In this document: in pieces, positions 13,746 through 25,163 of the stretch | Layout: every line of letters starts with the position of its first letter | Numbering within the stretch: position 1 is the first letter of the stretch | Translations under genes and position numbers: made by a program | Assembly (NCBI GenBank): GCA_018697195.1 | Contig: CM031878.1 | Coordinates: forward strand, 37,829,600 to 37,893,599 | Source: Certhia americana | Lineage: Eukaryota > Chordata > Aves > Passeriformes > Certhiidae | Direction of reading: 5' to 3' | Length of the DNA: 64,000 bases | The notes under the pieces: generated by a model | Seen by the model: only the letters and a program-made list of their open reading frames with translations | Told to the model about the DNA's origin: nothing | Databases searched by the model: none

Positions 13746-15392
13746 GCTGGGGTGTCAGTGATCTGAGATATGCATGCTGTGCTGCACAGCTGGGAAGGGG
13801 GTTGTCCAAGGTGGTGGGGATGACCTGTACAATCTGCCTATAAAAGCTGGTACTACTTATACAATCAGTTATCTTGAATGCAGGGCATGGTGAGCTATGT
13901 GAGCTCAATCTGCCTCAGGTCCAGCTACTGAACAGCTGTTCATTCCAGTATTCAAAGTAAAAATACAGCTTGAGTAAGGCTACCAAAAACCATTTTTAAA
14001 ATTTGGTATGTTATCATCATTTTGGCCATAGCTCTGGAAAACTAAGGGGTTTATACCAAAACAGAGCATTGCACTGTGAGAAACAGCATTAACTGAGGCT
14101 TGATGCCATAAGGATCTCAGGAAGAAAGATTGCCTTAAAGATTGCTGCTGCTGTGGTCCTGTATCTGGCCTTTAGCTTCTTTGGGCTCTGCAGTACCATC
14201 AGAGCAAGCACTATAAGACCTGAGATAAAACTTAGGCTATGAAAAGTCACTTTTTGATCTAAAAATAAAACTAATTGTAGCATTGATAGATGGCTCCTTT
14301 ACTCAGTGTCCTGACAAACCCTTGGCAAACACAATAATCACAATTAAAGAATCCTTATAAAAATGATGAATCCGTTCTGTTTATATCCATTAGGTTTTGG
14401 AGTGCACTCTTTCAGATTGCCAAACCAATAGTCTGTCAACTCAGTTGTAACACAGAAAGCTGTTTCATTGCTCCTGGTGAGCTGCTTCAGCATCCCTCAC
14501 TTGGGCAAGTTTCAGTGAAATCAAATTCACCTTCTAAAGTATGTGTTTATTGTGGCATAGAAGATAGGACTGCCAACTTGAAATTCAGACTCTATAGAAT
14601 GAAGAGTCACTGGTGTATTACAGAATAACTTTTTCAGCTAAGGTAAGAGGGGGAAAAAAGTCATTAAATACACTGTAAAATTGGCAATTCTTAAACTGTA
14701 ATTCTTCTATGCTAAGCAACTGTAAAACTTGTTTTTTAGTTAAAATATTGTCCAGCAACATTTGTTCCTTGATTAGGGAGACAAATGATCTAATATTTGA
14801 ATCTTATTTATCTGTAGATGGGAAGAAACTGGCGATAAATGCTTTCAGATAGAACAGAGCAGCATTCTGGTGCTCTGGAATGCTTCCTTATTGTTAATTA
14901 AAATTAAACTGTTTCAGCATAGCTTGGTTATTTGCAAAAAATTCTCTAATTTTCCCTCTGTGAATTAGACTGGAGTCTGACCTCTGAGACTCTTTTAATT
15001 AACATTTAAGAGTCAAGTTGTTCAGATAATTTTTTCAATAGAGTCTGAACCTGTATTTTTTAAAGATCACAGATGCCTTTAATAAAGGTTCCATTTTGTT
15101 GGACAATAGCTCTTACTCTGTTTCAAATGATCCCATTTTCTAAGATCTTCAAATATGTTGCTTTTGTTCAGTGATTTAAATTTGTTGTCTTTTGGCGCAT
15201 TTTAAATTGGATCCAGCTATTAGCAAAATGTACTAATTTTCCCTGAAGCTAGACTCCCATTCTGCAGACCAAAAGCTTAATAAAGTCTTTTTTTTTTTTC
15301 TCCCTTTAATAAAGGCATGGTTTAAATTACTTATTTTCTAAATCTTATGGGTAGACCTCAGAAGTAATTTTTTTTTTCCTTGTATGCAACTC

Positions 15393-15460
15393 AAGGAATT
15401 GACTCAATTATCCTTAAGGGTTCCTTCCAACTTAGCTGTGATTTTGTGAAATTCCGTGAT
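15393..15460 (+). mobile_element. CR1 3' tail fragment
   Basis: A short stretch resembles the very end of a CR1 copy: 'gggttccttccaact' followed by degenerate octamer repeats (tgtgatttt, ccgtgattctt). It abuts the next CR1 copy, which begins upstream of its own 3' end, so two copies lie head to tail or one has inserted beside the other. Confidence 0.7.
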
Positions 15461-15860
15461 TCTTGTGAGGAAAGGCCAAAGAATTGGGTTTGTTCCGCCT
15501 GGTGAAGAGAAGGAGTGACATAATTGCAGCCATCCTGTACCTGAAGGGAGCCTGTAAGAAAGATGGAGAGGGACTCTCTGCAAGAACATATACTGTCAGG
15601 ACAAGGGGAAATGGTTTGAAACTGAGAGTACCCTTGGATTAGATATTAGGGAAAAATTCTTTACTCTGGAAGTGGATAGACACTGGAACAGGTTGCCCAG
15701 AGAAACTGTGGATGAAAGTTGCCCCATTCAAGGTTGCATGGGGCTTTGAGCAACCTGATCTAGTGGAAAGTATCCCTGCTATGGCAGGAGAGTTGAAACT
15801 ACATCATCTTTAAAGTCCCTTTCAAAACATTCCATTCTGGGATTCTATGATTCTGTGATG
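15461..15860 (+). mobile_element. CR1 LINE 3' fragment, plus orientation
   Basis: This is a 5'-truncated CR1 copy of about 400 bp. It starts in the block equivalent to 'gaggagcggctgagggaactg' (here gaggaaaggccaaagaattg). It continues through 'gttgcccagagaaactgtgg' and 'gggctttgagcaacctgatc', and ends in the diagnostic tail gggattctatgattctgtga. No intact ORF remains. Confidence 0.9.
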
Positions 15861-18800
15861 GTGTGGAACAGGGGAGAATAACATGGATTAGGCAAAAGAA
15901 TTTATCAGCTGGGTCAGGAACAATTAGTATCTCTTTAATTTAAGGCATGTTCAGAATATCTTTAAAAAGATTTTTTTCTCAGGTATGTCACTGTGAGCTT
16001 TTCTTTTGAAAGGTAAGCCATGTATTTGGTACCGTACATGGCTTTAATCTGTCAGCTTCAAATATCATTTCCCAAAACATCTTGGCCCACATTGCTGAAA
16101 CAAATCCAGCCTTAGAGCTGAGTTATTAGAATATTTTATGTAAATTTTTTTCCTCCTCATGCAGCAGCTTGCATTGTCTGAAAACAGACCAAGCAAAATT
16201 TTGGATTTGGTATCTTCCATTGAGCTGTCAAAATGCAGGTATCTTATATGTTACAAATAATATTGTGCAACACTGATGTATTTTTCTGAAAAATAAAATC
16301 AAAAGATGTATGTGTTACTCCTGGAATTATTTGTATAAGCTGCTGCTCCTATGTCTGGGACTCTGCTATCTGATAGTAGCATCCCTTCATGATGAGCCGT
16401 ATAGGCACGTCCCAATACTTAGATCTCAGTGTTGTTACTTATGAAAATTAAATTTTGTACCTGAGACATTGACTCTCTCTGTCTTCATGTTACTGGACTG
16501 TGCCTCAGAAATGCACGACTAACATGTGTATGGTGTTGCAAAACACACAGTACCAAACTTCATTTAGCTTAAAAGCCTGTCAATGGAGAGACCCTTACTA
16601 TCTTCAAAAGCAGGGTAGGAGGAAAAACCAATTTCCAAGCAATGAGGATCCATCCACAAGGAACCTGAGGTGTCAGCAGGCCTCCAGCACTCCTCTGCCC
16701 CACTTCTCCCCATCCCTGGGAGTACCAGCCATCAGTCATCAGGGGAGGACAGCTCTCACCCTAGTATTGCAGGCTGAGAAAATAAGTTTCAATTCCAACT
16801 TCAGCATGTGGTTCCCTGCAGCTGCCAAACAAGTAAGAGTGTGTGTGGGTGGGTGAGCAGTTGAAGGTGTTGCTTCAGATCCAGCAGCGTCCTATGTGCT
16901 TTCTGCCAGCAATAACAGGATGGATTGCTGTAAATGACTTTTCAGGTTCAGTTTGTGTTGTTTATGGTGAAACCAGCCAAAATGACATATGCTGTGAGTC
17001 TCTGAACTGTAGAAGAACACAGAGAAACGTGCAGAGACAAAAGTGCGAGAGTACTAATGAATTCTTATTTTTGCCACTGAGTATTTGCTCCTGGGAGGAA
17101 AAGAAAAGCCAAGAAGAGCATACACAGGATGCAGTGTGGTTAGCCCAGTCCTACCACAAGCTACTTGGTTTTCAGAATTTCCTTTTGAGACTTTTGAAAG
17201 CGCCTGTTCACATGACTCATTCATTAGGCTGTGAAGCTGTGGGGCCCATTCTGCTGTTACCACTCTAAGCATTGGATGAGACTCTGGGAACTTAATTTTA
17301 TTTATTTTTTTTCAGCACTCTCTCACGTGACTAAAATTCGTATGTTTGTGGAATCAGCCTTAGGGCTATGGAGTATCATAGAAAAATTACTACTTTATAG
17401 TGCACGTATAGGGAATTGTTTGGATTTCAGTTTCCAGGGAAACTGTTCTAGCTGCAGTTTGGGCAGCATGACTGTCTACATACCATATGATGCAGGGAGG
17501 AGGAATGTAACCAATGTATTTCAGTCCACATTGTGCAAGGTCCCCCCTGTCCATCGTGCACTTGGAGCTGTGCACGCTTGGTTCCTGTGCTTCATTTTCC
17601 GGGATCTTGTACAAGTCACAGTGTGGTATCTCCTTATCACAGGGAACCAGCAGAGCTGAATGAACTGATGGTTTCACAGGCCCTTCAGCAGCCATTGGTT
17701 CTCCTGCAGTTTGCTCAGCCTCAGGAACATGTGGGGCAGACAGGAGGCAAATGTGTAATCTGAGGATAAGAGACATGCTGCTCCTGCCCCAACTGGCAAA
17801 GTGCCAGCATTTCAGGTCTGGGAATGTGCTGGGATTTGTACTCACCCTGGGAAAGAAAGGGAAAAAGGCAAAAGAGAGAAGGAGAAGTGTGTGCTGTCTC
17901 AGATCTCACTCAACAAATAAATACTTTTCTTTTTAACTATTTGAATAGATGTTGGTTGCCAAGGACAGAAACCATATGGAGGAAGGAACAGCTAAGGGAA
18001 CAGGCACAGTTTAGTTCTGTGTTTTCCAAAGCCATTGGAATTCAGATGATCAGGCCATGATGCAGTCTACACGACATTAATACATGAGGAAGCAAGAACA
18101 CATGAATAACTTCTCTCTGTGCAGCTACAATGGTTGCACCAAGAAAGGTGTTTTGGGGGAAAACTTGCTTCTGTGTTCTTTCAGCCAACTCCCTTCTTAT
18201 TATCAAGAGTACTCAGAAATGTAGGCCCTTAATTGTGATTCCACCTTTAGATCAATAAATACTTTAATAATTGCAGGGGAAATAACAGCTCCATCAGGTG
18301 GTATGAATAGAGCCCCATCCCAGAATACTTTATAATCTGCTGTTGAAATATTGTCACTGAAGGCACAGTTTGAGGTCGTGAGCAGCCACAGAAGCTGCAC
18401 TTCTGTGCAAAAGCACTTGATTGCTTTCCTCCCGGATAATTCCTGTAACTTCTGGATCACGAGATGTAGAAGAACAGTGATCACAGGAGGGGACCACAGA
18501 CCCTTTCTCCTCATCATGTTTCTCCTCATTGCTGTCAGAATACATTAGGAATTAGGTTTGGATTTGGTTTTGTTTGTTTGTTTATTATATATGGAAGAAT
18601 GTGCAGAGGAAAGTGTATCTATAGTCTTCTAAATGTGTTTATATTGTTTGGTTAACTCATATTACAGATAGGAGAGGTGTATGGTTAAGTTTTGAGTCTG
18701 GGTGTCTGGACAGTTTCATCCAGGCAAGGAGCTGCTTGGTGCCATGAGAAACACCTTATAAGAAAGCTGGATTGCCTGTGAAGATTTACTGGAAAAATAT

Positions 18801-19829
18801 TTAGTGTCTCCTGGGAGAAGTAGCAGCTGGATAGGGTTTTGAAATTATGAAGTTATATATTTGAAGTTATACATTATGAACATGGGCATCTACAGCAAAA
18901 TGAGTTGAAACTGAGAAAGCTATTTCTTTTGCAAATTTAGCTCTGGTTCCACTAGCAGAAATCCTAACAGCTGCTATTTTGTCAGGAAAAAGCTGTAAGA
19001 GACAGCAATTACTCCCTGTCATGCACAGAACTGTAGCTATTCAATAGCTTAAATGCAGTGTTTGCAAAATCAGGCAGTGCTGGAGAGATGACACTTATGT
19101 CACAAGTGTGGCTAAGAACAAAGTCAAAAACGTAAAGTCAACACACATTTAATTCATGTTCACACTACTTAAGTAAAAACATTTTTTCAGTTGTAATTTG
19201 CTTGAACACTTTGTTACAGTGTGTCAATAACTGTTTTTATCAATGTGTATTGGTGGAACAGCATGACAGCTTTTTAAACAGATGAATTTTAAATGCTTAA
19301 CAATGTGCTTAAAATTTATTTGTAGCAGAACTAATTCATTTAAGTGAAAGCTCCCTGTTTCATGGGTTGATATCTAACTTTTATCCTTTTGGAATGGGTT
19401 TGATATTGGTACAGAATTACATATAAGCCGGTTTATCACTTGTATGATACACTTTTGTAGGATATATTATTGGTTATATTTCGTAGCTTCTCCAGACCTT
19501 TGCAGTGGTAATCTCTGTTTCCTGCCACCCCCCACATCCCCCTTTTGACAATATGAAAGAAATAACCTAACTTAAAAGAAAGAAAGTCAAAACAACAGCG
19601 GCAGTGTTGCCTCAGATTTGTGTCTGGATCTGGGTTAATTTCTAGCACAGAATCAGGAGTTTGCCTTTGGGCATCCTGGGTTCCCAAAGCCCAGGCTGAG
19701 GTGCTCAGAGCTCTGGCTCCTCTGTCCAGGTGACTGACTTGCCAGGCTGCAAGCTGCCAAAAACCAAAAACCCAAAAAAGATGAAAAAGCCAAACTGGTA
19801 CGGATATATTACCAACACTCAAACAGATA

Positions 19830-19899
19830 AAATACAGGGGGGTGTTCGTTTGCTTGAAATACAGGGGGGTGTTCATTTGCTTGCTTGCTTGCTTGTTTT
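19830..19899. repeat. 27-bp tandem duplication plus (CTTG)n, next to AOPEP acceptor
   Basis: Two 27-bp units (19830-19856 and 19857-19883) differ at one base. Each contains a GGGGGG run followed by tgttc and tttgcttg, and the second passes into about four CTTG repeats. The array ends only about 27-40 nt before the exon starting at 19927, so it overlaps the branch-point and polypyrimidine zone of that acceptor. Confidence 0.85.
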
Positions 19900-19926
19900 T
19901 ACCGAGTTTTATTTTTCTTCCCAAAG

Positions 19927-20013
19927 GTTCGTCATCGGTGGTGTGAACTTGTCATTAAACACAAATATGAGCCTGGGTATGGAGACATTGAGAGATTCCT
20001 CAGCGAGGATCAG
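19927..20013 (+). CDS. AOPEP coding exon (penultimate), aminopeptidase O
   Basis: This 87-nt exon has 29 codons, is phase 0 at both ends, follows a cccaaag acceptor and is followed by gtgagt. It encodes VRHRWCELVIKHKYEPG, then YGDIERFLSEDQ. The sequence VRHRWCEL and the FL-EDQ ending are characteristic, from memory, of the helical C-terminal domain of aminopeptidase O. It continues directly from ...QEQDAE of the previous exon and into AMGVYLYGEL of the next. A short tandem repeat lies just upstream of its acceptor. Confidence 0.95.
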
Positions 20014-22617
20014 GTGAGTTACATTTAACTAGCATTTTGAAAACAATCAAGTTTTTAACACCCTTATGCTGAAATTAAAAAATACTTTAGTATGTTTTCT
20101 TGCTGCAGTTTGTTAAATGTTGGCTATATATTCATTTTTTTCTTCTGTGGTCTCCTAAACATTGTAGTTTAAGGAAGCCACCTAGGGCAGGGGTATTCAA
20201 CCCCACCTAAACATGCTAATCTTCTGTCAAGTTGTGAAATAGGATATAATTCCTCCTCTCCTAGGAGGAATACTAGGAAGATACTTCTCAGCAGGTTCCT
20301 TTTGCAGGATGAGGAAGACAGGTGTGGTTGTGAATGTCAGTGCAGGTATGAGGTAGGTGCAAAGCAGTCAGTGCTGTGGCAACCTGAGTTTTGAAGATGA
20401 CAGCCAGAAGAGTGTACACCTAGGGAATGCTAGCCTCTCCATGGGTGGGGACATGCTAAGAGAGGACTGTAAGATATTAAAAGGCTGGACATACATGATT
20501 CCTTTACTGTGGTCTTCTATTTAGGCATTGTGAACTTAGAATTCTAATTGTACCTCTGCCTTGTTCTTTTCTATTTCACTTTCATTTATCTTTATACACT
20601 ATGAACTGTACAAAATTGAGACATTCACTGCCTAGCATGATTTTTTTAATATTTAAATGTATGTTAAAAATAGAAAATGGTGAAGCTATGTTAAAATCTA
20701 GGCAAGATATTCAGGTCTTTGGCCTTTATGCTGGCAAAACAAAGCTATTTACAGCCAATTATGATTCTGTGCTTTCATGCAACATGGCACAATTGAATTA
20801 TCGCAGTTTGTCATGTGTTTTTCTAGCTCAGAAATATACCCCCTATTTATATCTCAGCCAATAAACAAGCCCCAGAGCTCTTGGCAAGCCCTGTATTAAA
20901 ACAAACAAACAAAAAAAGACATAAAAGAACATTATTTAATAAGGAGTTACATATATTGTACATATTTGTATTCTAGGAAAGGATGGAGATAACCACCAGC
21001 AGAACCTGAGAGCTTAGGATTCAGGAAATCCTTGAGCTGATTAAACCATACAGGATTGCATTATGTCTGGAATAGCTATTATGCCAAATAAAGACATTTC
21101 CTGCAGTGTAGGGAAATATTTTTGCAACTTTTTAATATAGTCTTCATTTCATTTACTCAGAAGTGCATGGCACAGTTAATGGCACAACCAGCTTCTGGTG
21201 TGATTTAAATCAGAGCAGTTGCATGTTCATACTGATCATGTAACATGAATTTTTTAAAAGTCTGGGAAAAAATGCAAATGGAATATTTAAATTCTTTGAA
21301 GTTCTACAAAATGCCAGTGTGTTTACTGCATGTTAATGTTGGCCTAGGGGAGAATTATTAACACTGGGTAGAGAAGGTAGTTTCTGTAATAAAAAAATGT
21401 CACCTTTTAAATATTCTCAATCAGAGCAACTGGAACCTATCTCCCAAAGCCATTTGTGTGGTTGCCAGACCTTGGTGCAGCGGCAAACCTTGGAAATCTG
21501 AGGTTTTGGTTCTCTTGGTGTCAGAGAGCGCTTAGAGAATTGGAAAGGAGTCTGGCAGTTTTCTGCCACTCTGAGGCTTTCTGTTTTTACTTCAGTCATT
21601 GTTAAACTTTAAATTTCTCTTCTGGCTGAAGGGGTTTTAAGGCTTTCCAGCTAATGCTAGAAATTGTGAAGAATAGCATTAAAAATTGTATTTTCTCAAT
21701 GCTTTTCAAATTTTTCCACTCCTGCAAGGGTCCAAACAATAATTGTAAAAGTCAGCATGCTAATCTGCTAATATTTTGTCCTATGTGTAATCCTATTTTG
21801 GTAAGTGCAGTTTAACATTTACTGAATTCCTGTAATTAGCTAAAAAAATGTGTCATCAGAAAAAAAAAAAGATCACCTCCAATGTGTTTCCTGTTAAGTT
21901 GGCTGGAGCTTTGTTGACAGCAGTCAGCTGCACCCTGATCTCCCTACAGGAGCCCCATTACCTTTTTTTATAGCGCTATGTCCAGGATAAATAGTTAGGA
22001 AAAGCTTGCCTTTGTACCCAACCAGAATTTACGCATGTTAAGCTGTATCTATGATACAAAGGGAGTCAAACACAGACGTGACCGTTTTCAGTTGATGTCC
22101 TGTTATAGGTTTTCCAGATGGGAATTTTAGAGTGGAGTACTTCAGTCTTTTTTCACGGATGTGTGAGTAAACATGACAATTGGAAAGAAAATGTGTATCT
22201 TGGAAAGAAAATGTATATCCTGTTGAAGAAAGGAGAAGCTTTTTTCTTAAGGGACATTTGGAAAAAAATCAGGTAGTGGGTAAAAGAAAACAGTATTCAG
22301 TTTGAAAAACGGCAAGGAAAGTGGAGTAAGGAATAATTTTCTTGTCATGCCATAACACAGAACCCTTACATTAATAATCTGTTTTTATGCAGTCAACACA
22401 GCATATAGACAACCATCCTTAGGCTAAGGAGACACAGAGAAAATTAGTTTTTCTGAGGGGGAGAGTAGGCATTAGAGTAAATGGTATTTTCTGTGTTTTG
22501 TATTGTCTATTTTGTTTCATTTTTAGTTTAAATGAATACTAGGAGGTCAATGGCAAAAAACCAGCTAACTAGTTCTTACTGGTGGTAGGATGCTTGTATG
22601 TTATGTTCCTCTTTTAG
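20014..22617 (+). other. AOPEP last coding intron, ~2.6 kb
   Basis: The intron runs from the gtgagt donor to the tcttttag acceptor. It contains a 20-bp tandem duplication at 22181-22219 (tggaaagaaaatgtgtatct repeated with one change). I see no retroposon and no additional exon. Confidence 0.75.
22181..22219. repeat. 20-bp tandem duplication
   Basis: The unit tggaaagaaaatgtgtatct is repeated once immediately downstream with a g-to-a change. It lies in the last AOPEP intron, about 400 bp before the terminal coding exon. Confidence 0.8.
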
Positions 22618-22758
22618 GCTATGGGTGTGTATCTCTATGGTGAATTAATGGTGAACGAAGATGCAAAACAACAAGAACTTGCACGGAAATGCTTTGCTGC
22701 AGCACAAGAACATATGGATACATCCTCAGCCAAAGTGGTGTCAGAGATGTTGTTCTGA
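22618..22758 (+). CDS. AOPEP terminal coding exon with stop codon
   Basis: The exon follows a cttttag acceptor and is phase 0. It encodes 46 residues beginning AMGVYLYGELMVNEDAKQQ and ending SSAKVVSEMLF, followed by TGA at 22756-22758. The YLYGELMV block and the EMLF C-terminus match aminopeptidase O from memory, so this is the natural C-terminus and not a truncation. With the two preceding exons it gives 114 contiguous C-terminal residues. The 3'UTR starts at 22759. Confidence 0.95.
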   Translation, partial: AMGVYLYGELMVNEDAKQQELARKCFAAAQEHMDTSSAKVVSEMLF

Positions 22759-24249
22759 AAAGGTGATTTTCCATTTTAATCCTAACACCCTGATTTTGCT
22801 TCATATAGAAAGAATACGCAGAGCTCAGAACATGGTAAACTTTGGCATACCATACAGCATGTAGATATTTAGGCTAAGAAGTAATTCTTGTTACATATCT
22901 TGTTGGCTTGTTCTTTTTCTTTTTCTTAAGCCCAGCTGCAGGAGCAGTGAGTTACATACATGTAGGCATAGCTGGAGAACATGGAGAATGGCTTTGTTTA
23001 ATGGACTGTACAAGAGGCAACTGTAAGTCCAAATGGCCAAAGAAGGCCAGGCCCTGCCTACAGTTGTTTCCCATACTGTATTCCTAACTCTGCTTACAAA
23101 TTTTTCAATTGTGCAAGGAACTTTTCTGTTTAATAAAGCTGCATGTTTACTTGGCGGGCAGCAGGGTCTTTGAAAAAAGCCTGATCCCATAGTGGAAATA
23201 CGAAACTGTGAACTTGGAAGCAAATACGAACCACGTGAGAACAAGCTGATAATTCAAATGTTTCTGTATTAAGGGTATTGAGGTTCTGAGGATTGATTAA
23301 GAGTTAAGAAAAGTAGCCTTAACATGAAGAAGTTAGCTTGTTTATAAAATTAAAGGAGAGGAATCACCAGAGAAGAAGCAGAATTGCAAAAGTATTTATG
23401 GAATCAAGATTGCCATAGGCTATAAATTTGCAAAGATACTTTCCAATTCTGTGTGTGAACAGTTGGAGGTAGCTTTACAGTGTCTGCACATGTGTGTTTA
23501 ACATATAACCTATTGAGATTTGTATAAAGGTTTGTTCCAGAACAGCATACCTCAGATTTTTGGTTAATCATACAGCTGATCCAACAGACTGATTGTCTTG
23601 GTTGTTCACAAAACTTTACAGTTGTGCTATCAAAATTCAGGCTTCTAATTTAGCAAAAATATTGTCACCTAATGGATATCAAGCAAAAATCTTAGTTTTC
23701 TCCTGTCCTAGAAATATTAGACTGTGAGTTCCACTTGATTTTGTAGTGTTTTTTGCTATGTTTATATGAAATACAGCAAATGACAGGTACTGTGAAAGCA
23801 AGTTTGATTATGAAAAGCCATGTTGTTATGTATAGAGAAGAGCTGTGCCTGCCAAGAAAACTTCTTTGAGAAAGGTGGATTTCAGACTGTAGACTGGCAG
23901 GATATCAGTTGTGGTGTAGGAGAGACACCTTTTAAAATAGTTAGGGCTAAAGAGACTCTCTTGTGTACTCCCAGTTGTCATGGACTCACAGGAATTTGAG
24001 TTATGTTTAACAGTTCTTAATCTGGTAGGTGTCTTTGAGTGTCTGAAGGCCAGAAACAATAAAAACAAAATTTATACGATTTTCTGATGGTAAGTATCTA
24101 GCACAGGAAAATTACATGGTGTGCAGGTGTTAGCAATAGTTAGAATTACCCCTTTGACTTTACTGACAGAGTGGAAGTACATGGTGAGCTATAACATAAA
24201 ATCTAAAGGTACTGAGTACAGTACTCGGTGTGACTGCACAGCTTTCTTT
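22759..24249 (+). other. AOPEP 3'UTR and downstream flank
   Basis: This is sequence after the AOPEP stop codon. The first canonical poly(A) signal is AATAAA at 23132-23137, about 375 nt after the stop, so a short 3'UTR is plausible. Transcription must nevertheless continue at least to 25.2 kb if AOPEP transcripts supply the microRNA precursors. No ORF or retroposon is recognised. Confidence 0.6.
23132..23137 (+). terminator. Candidate AOPEP poly(A) signal
   Basis: AATAAA occurs in the context ttctgtttaataaagctgca, about 375 nt downstream of the AOPEP stop. It is the first canonical hexamer in the presumed 3'UTR. Use is inferred only. A second hexamer lies at 24935. Confidence 0.5.
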
Positions 24250-24343
24250 TAATGTTATGGCTGTTTGGGTTCCTGGCATGATGATTTGTGACTTAAGATT
24301 AAAATCACATTGCCAGGGATTACCACGCAGCCATGACCGCAGC
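24250..24343 (+). ncRNA. microRNA precursor mir-23b
   Basis: The 3p arm ATCACATTGCCAGGGATTACC (24304-24324, continuing AC to 24326) is the mature miR-23b sequence. The 5p arm tgggttcctggcat... at 24266-24287 differs from the human 5p, as I recall it, at one base (24281). The stem closes with ttatggctg (24255-24263) pairing to cagccatga (24328-24336, one wobble), and the terminal loop is tgtgacttaagatt. miR-23b acts in Argonaute complexes as a post-transcriptional repressor. It is the first member of a cluster with mir-27b and mir-24 on the same strand as AOPEP. Confidence 0.97.
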
Positions 24344-24551
24344 TGCTAGCGTGAAACTCACCATTAACGGTCTAAGGGGTGCACAGCATGGAATCCTCTC
24401 CATCTATCCAACAAACAAAAAATACACACCCACACAATTCATAAAAAAAAAAAAAAAGAGAGAGAGAGAGAAATAAAACCACCAAAACCAGAGGAAAGCA
24501 GCAGAGCATCACCGAAGAACCTCCTCTGAAAACTATCTCTGCTGAGACCAA

Positions 24552-24648
24552 GATCTCTCTGGCGAGGTGCAGAGCTTAGCTGATTAGTGAACAGTGATTG
24601 TTTTCCTCTTTGTTCACAGTGGCTAAGTTCTGCACCTGAAGAGAAGGG
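24552..24648 (+). ncRNA. microRNA precursor mir-27b
   Basis: The 3p arm TTCACAGTGGCTAAGTTCTG(C) lies at 24613-24633 and is identical to mature miR-27b. The 5p arm agagcttagctgattagtga(ac) at 24571-24592 differs from the human 5p at one base (24586) as recalled. The lower stem pairs gaggtgcaga with tctgcacctg. It lies about 230 nt downstream of mir-23b and 450 nt upstream of mir-24, the conserved vertebrate cluster order. It is probably processed from the same primary transcript. Confidence 0.97.
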
Positions 24649-24934
24649 AGAGGAGACTCTCTGCAGAGCAGAGAGCGTTTGCTCACTGAGATCCCTTGCT
24701 GCTGAACGGGCAGATTTATGATGAATATATGTGTCCAAGGTTCAGTGTATGGAGGATAAGAGGCAGAGGCAACCTGGGAAGGGCAAGAGACTTTTAGTTT
24801 TAATTGAGAATAAACAGTGCTCCTTAAGTTCTCAGTCTGATTGCAAACGTAAGGCATTGCCTACAGTAATTTGGTTACCATGTTTTCCTAAAGGTCAGAG
24901 GAAATAATGTTTGTGACTTTAACCTGAAATTGTC

Positions 24935-24940
24935 AATAAA
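24935..24940 (+). terminator. AATAAA hexamer inside the microRNA cluster
   Basis: A canonical hexamer occurs in tgtcaataaagcttttgttt, followed by T-rich sequence. It sits between mir-27b and mir-24. If used, it would give a transcript carrying mir-23b and mir-27b but not mir-24. Usage is not demonstrable from sequence. Confidence 0.4.
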
Positions 24941-25095
24941 GCTTTTGTTTTATAGTCTTCTCTTTAATGAATGCTGTCATGATCTCTCTGCAGTTTTAGC
25001 TTAGCACTGTGTGTCCTTTGCAGGAAATGGTGGCAGCTCCAGTCGGAAACAACTTACAGCTGCTGCTGTTGCTCCAGGCTGTTGATGGACCCGTC

Positions 25096-25163
25096 CTCCG
25101 GTGCCTACTGAGCTGATATCAGTTCTGATTTTACACACTGGCTCAGTTCAGCAGGAACAGGAG
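25096..25163 (+). ncRNA. microRNA precursor mir-24 (mir-24-1 type)
   Basis: This 68-nt hairpin carries miR-24-3p TGGCTCAGTTCAGCAGGAAC(AG) at 25139-25160 and miR-24-5p TGCCTACTGAGCTGATATCA(GT) at 25102-25123. It begins ctccgg and ends caggag, matching the human mir-24-1 hairpin from memory except for one loop base (25127, g instead of c). It closes the mir-23b/27b/24 cluster. In mammals the opposite strand of this locus is annotated as mir-3074. The complementary hairpin is equally intact here, but expression of that strand is unknown. Confidence 0.97.

Larger units (their letters stand above)
2154..19926 (+). other. AOPEP intron, ~17.8 kb
   Basis: The intron runs from gtgagt at 2154 to cccaaag at 19926. 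Contents that I can support are a GT/AT microsatellite (2996-3052), CR1 3' fragments (about 11208-11460 and 15393-15860), several perfect short hairpins (7490-7521, 7570-7598, 10929-10950, 12802-12831, 16015-16044) and a small tandem duplication next to the acceptor (19830-19883). Overlapping open frames on both strands around 16.5-18.1 kb (up to about 150 codons) look like chance frames in locally GC-richer sequence. They show no motif that I recognise. Confidence 0.8.

Noticed and set aside
17390..17845. A 151-codon minus-strand open frame with overlapping plus-strand frames (16500-18060)
   Set aside because: It shows no recognisable domain, no splice-supported continuation and frames open on both strands. 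It is best explained as chance in GC-richer intron sequence.
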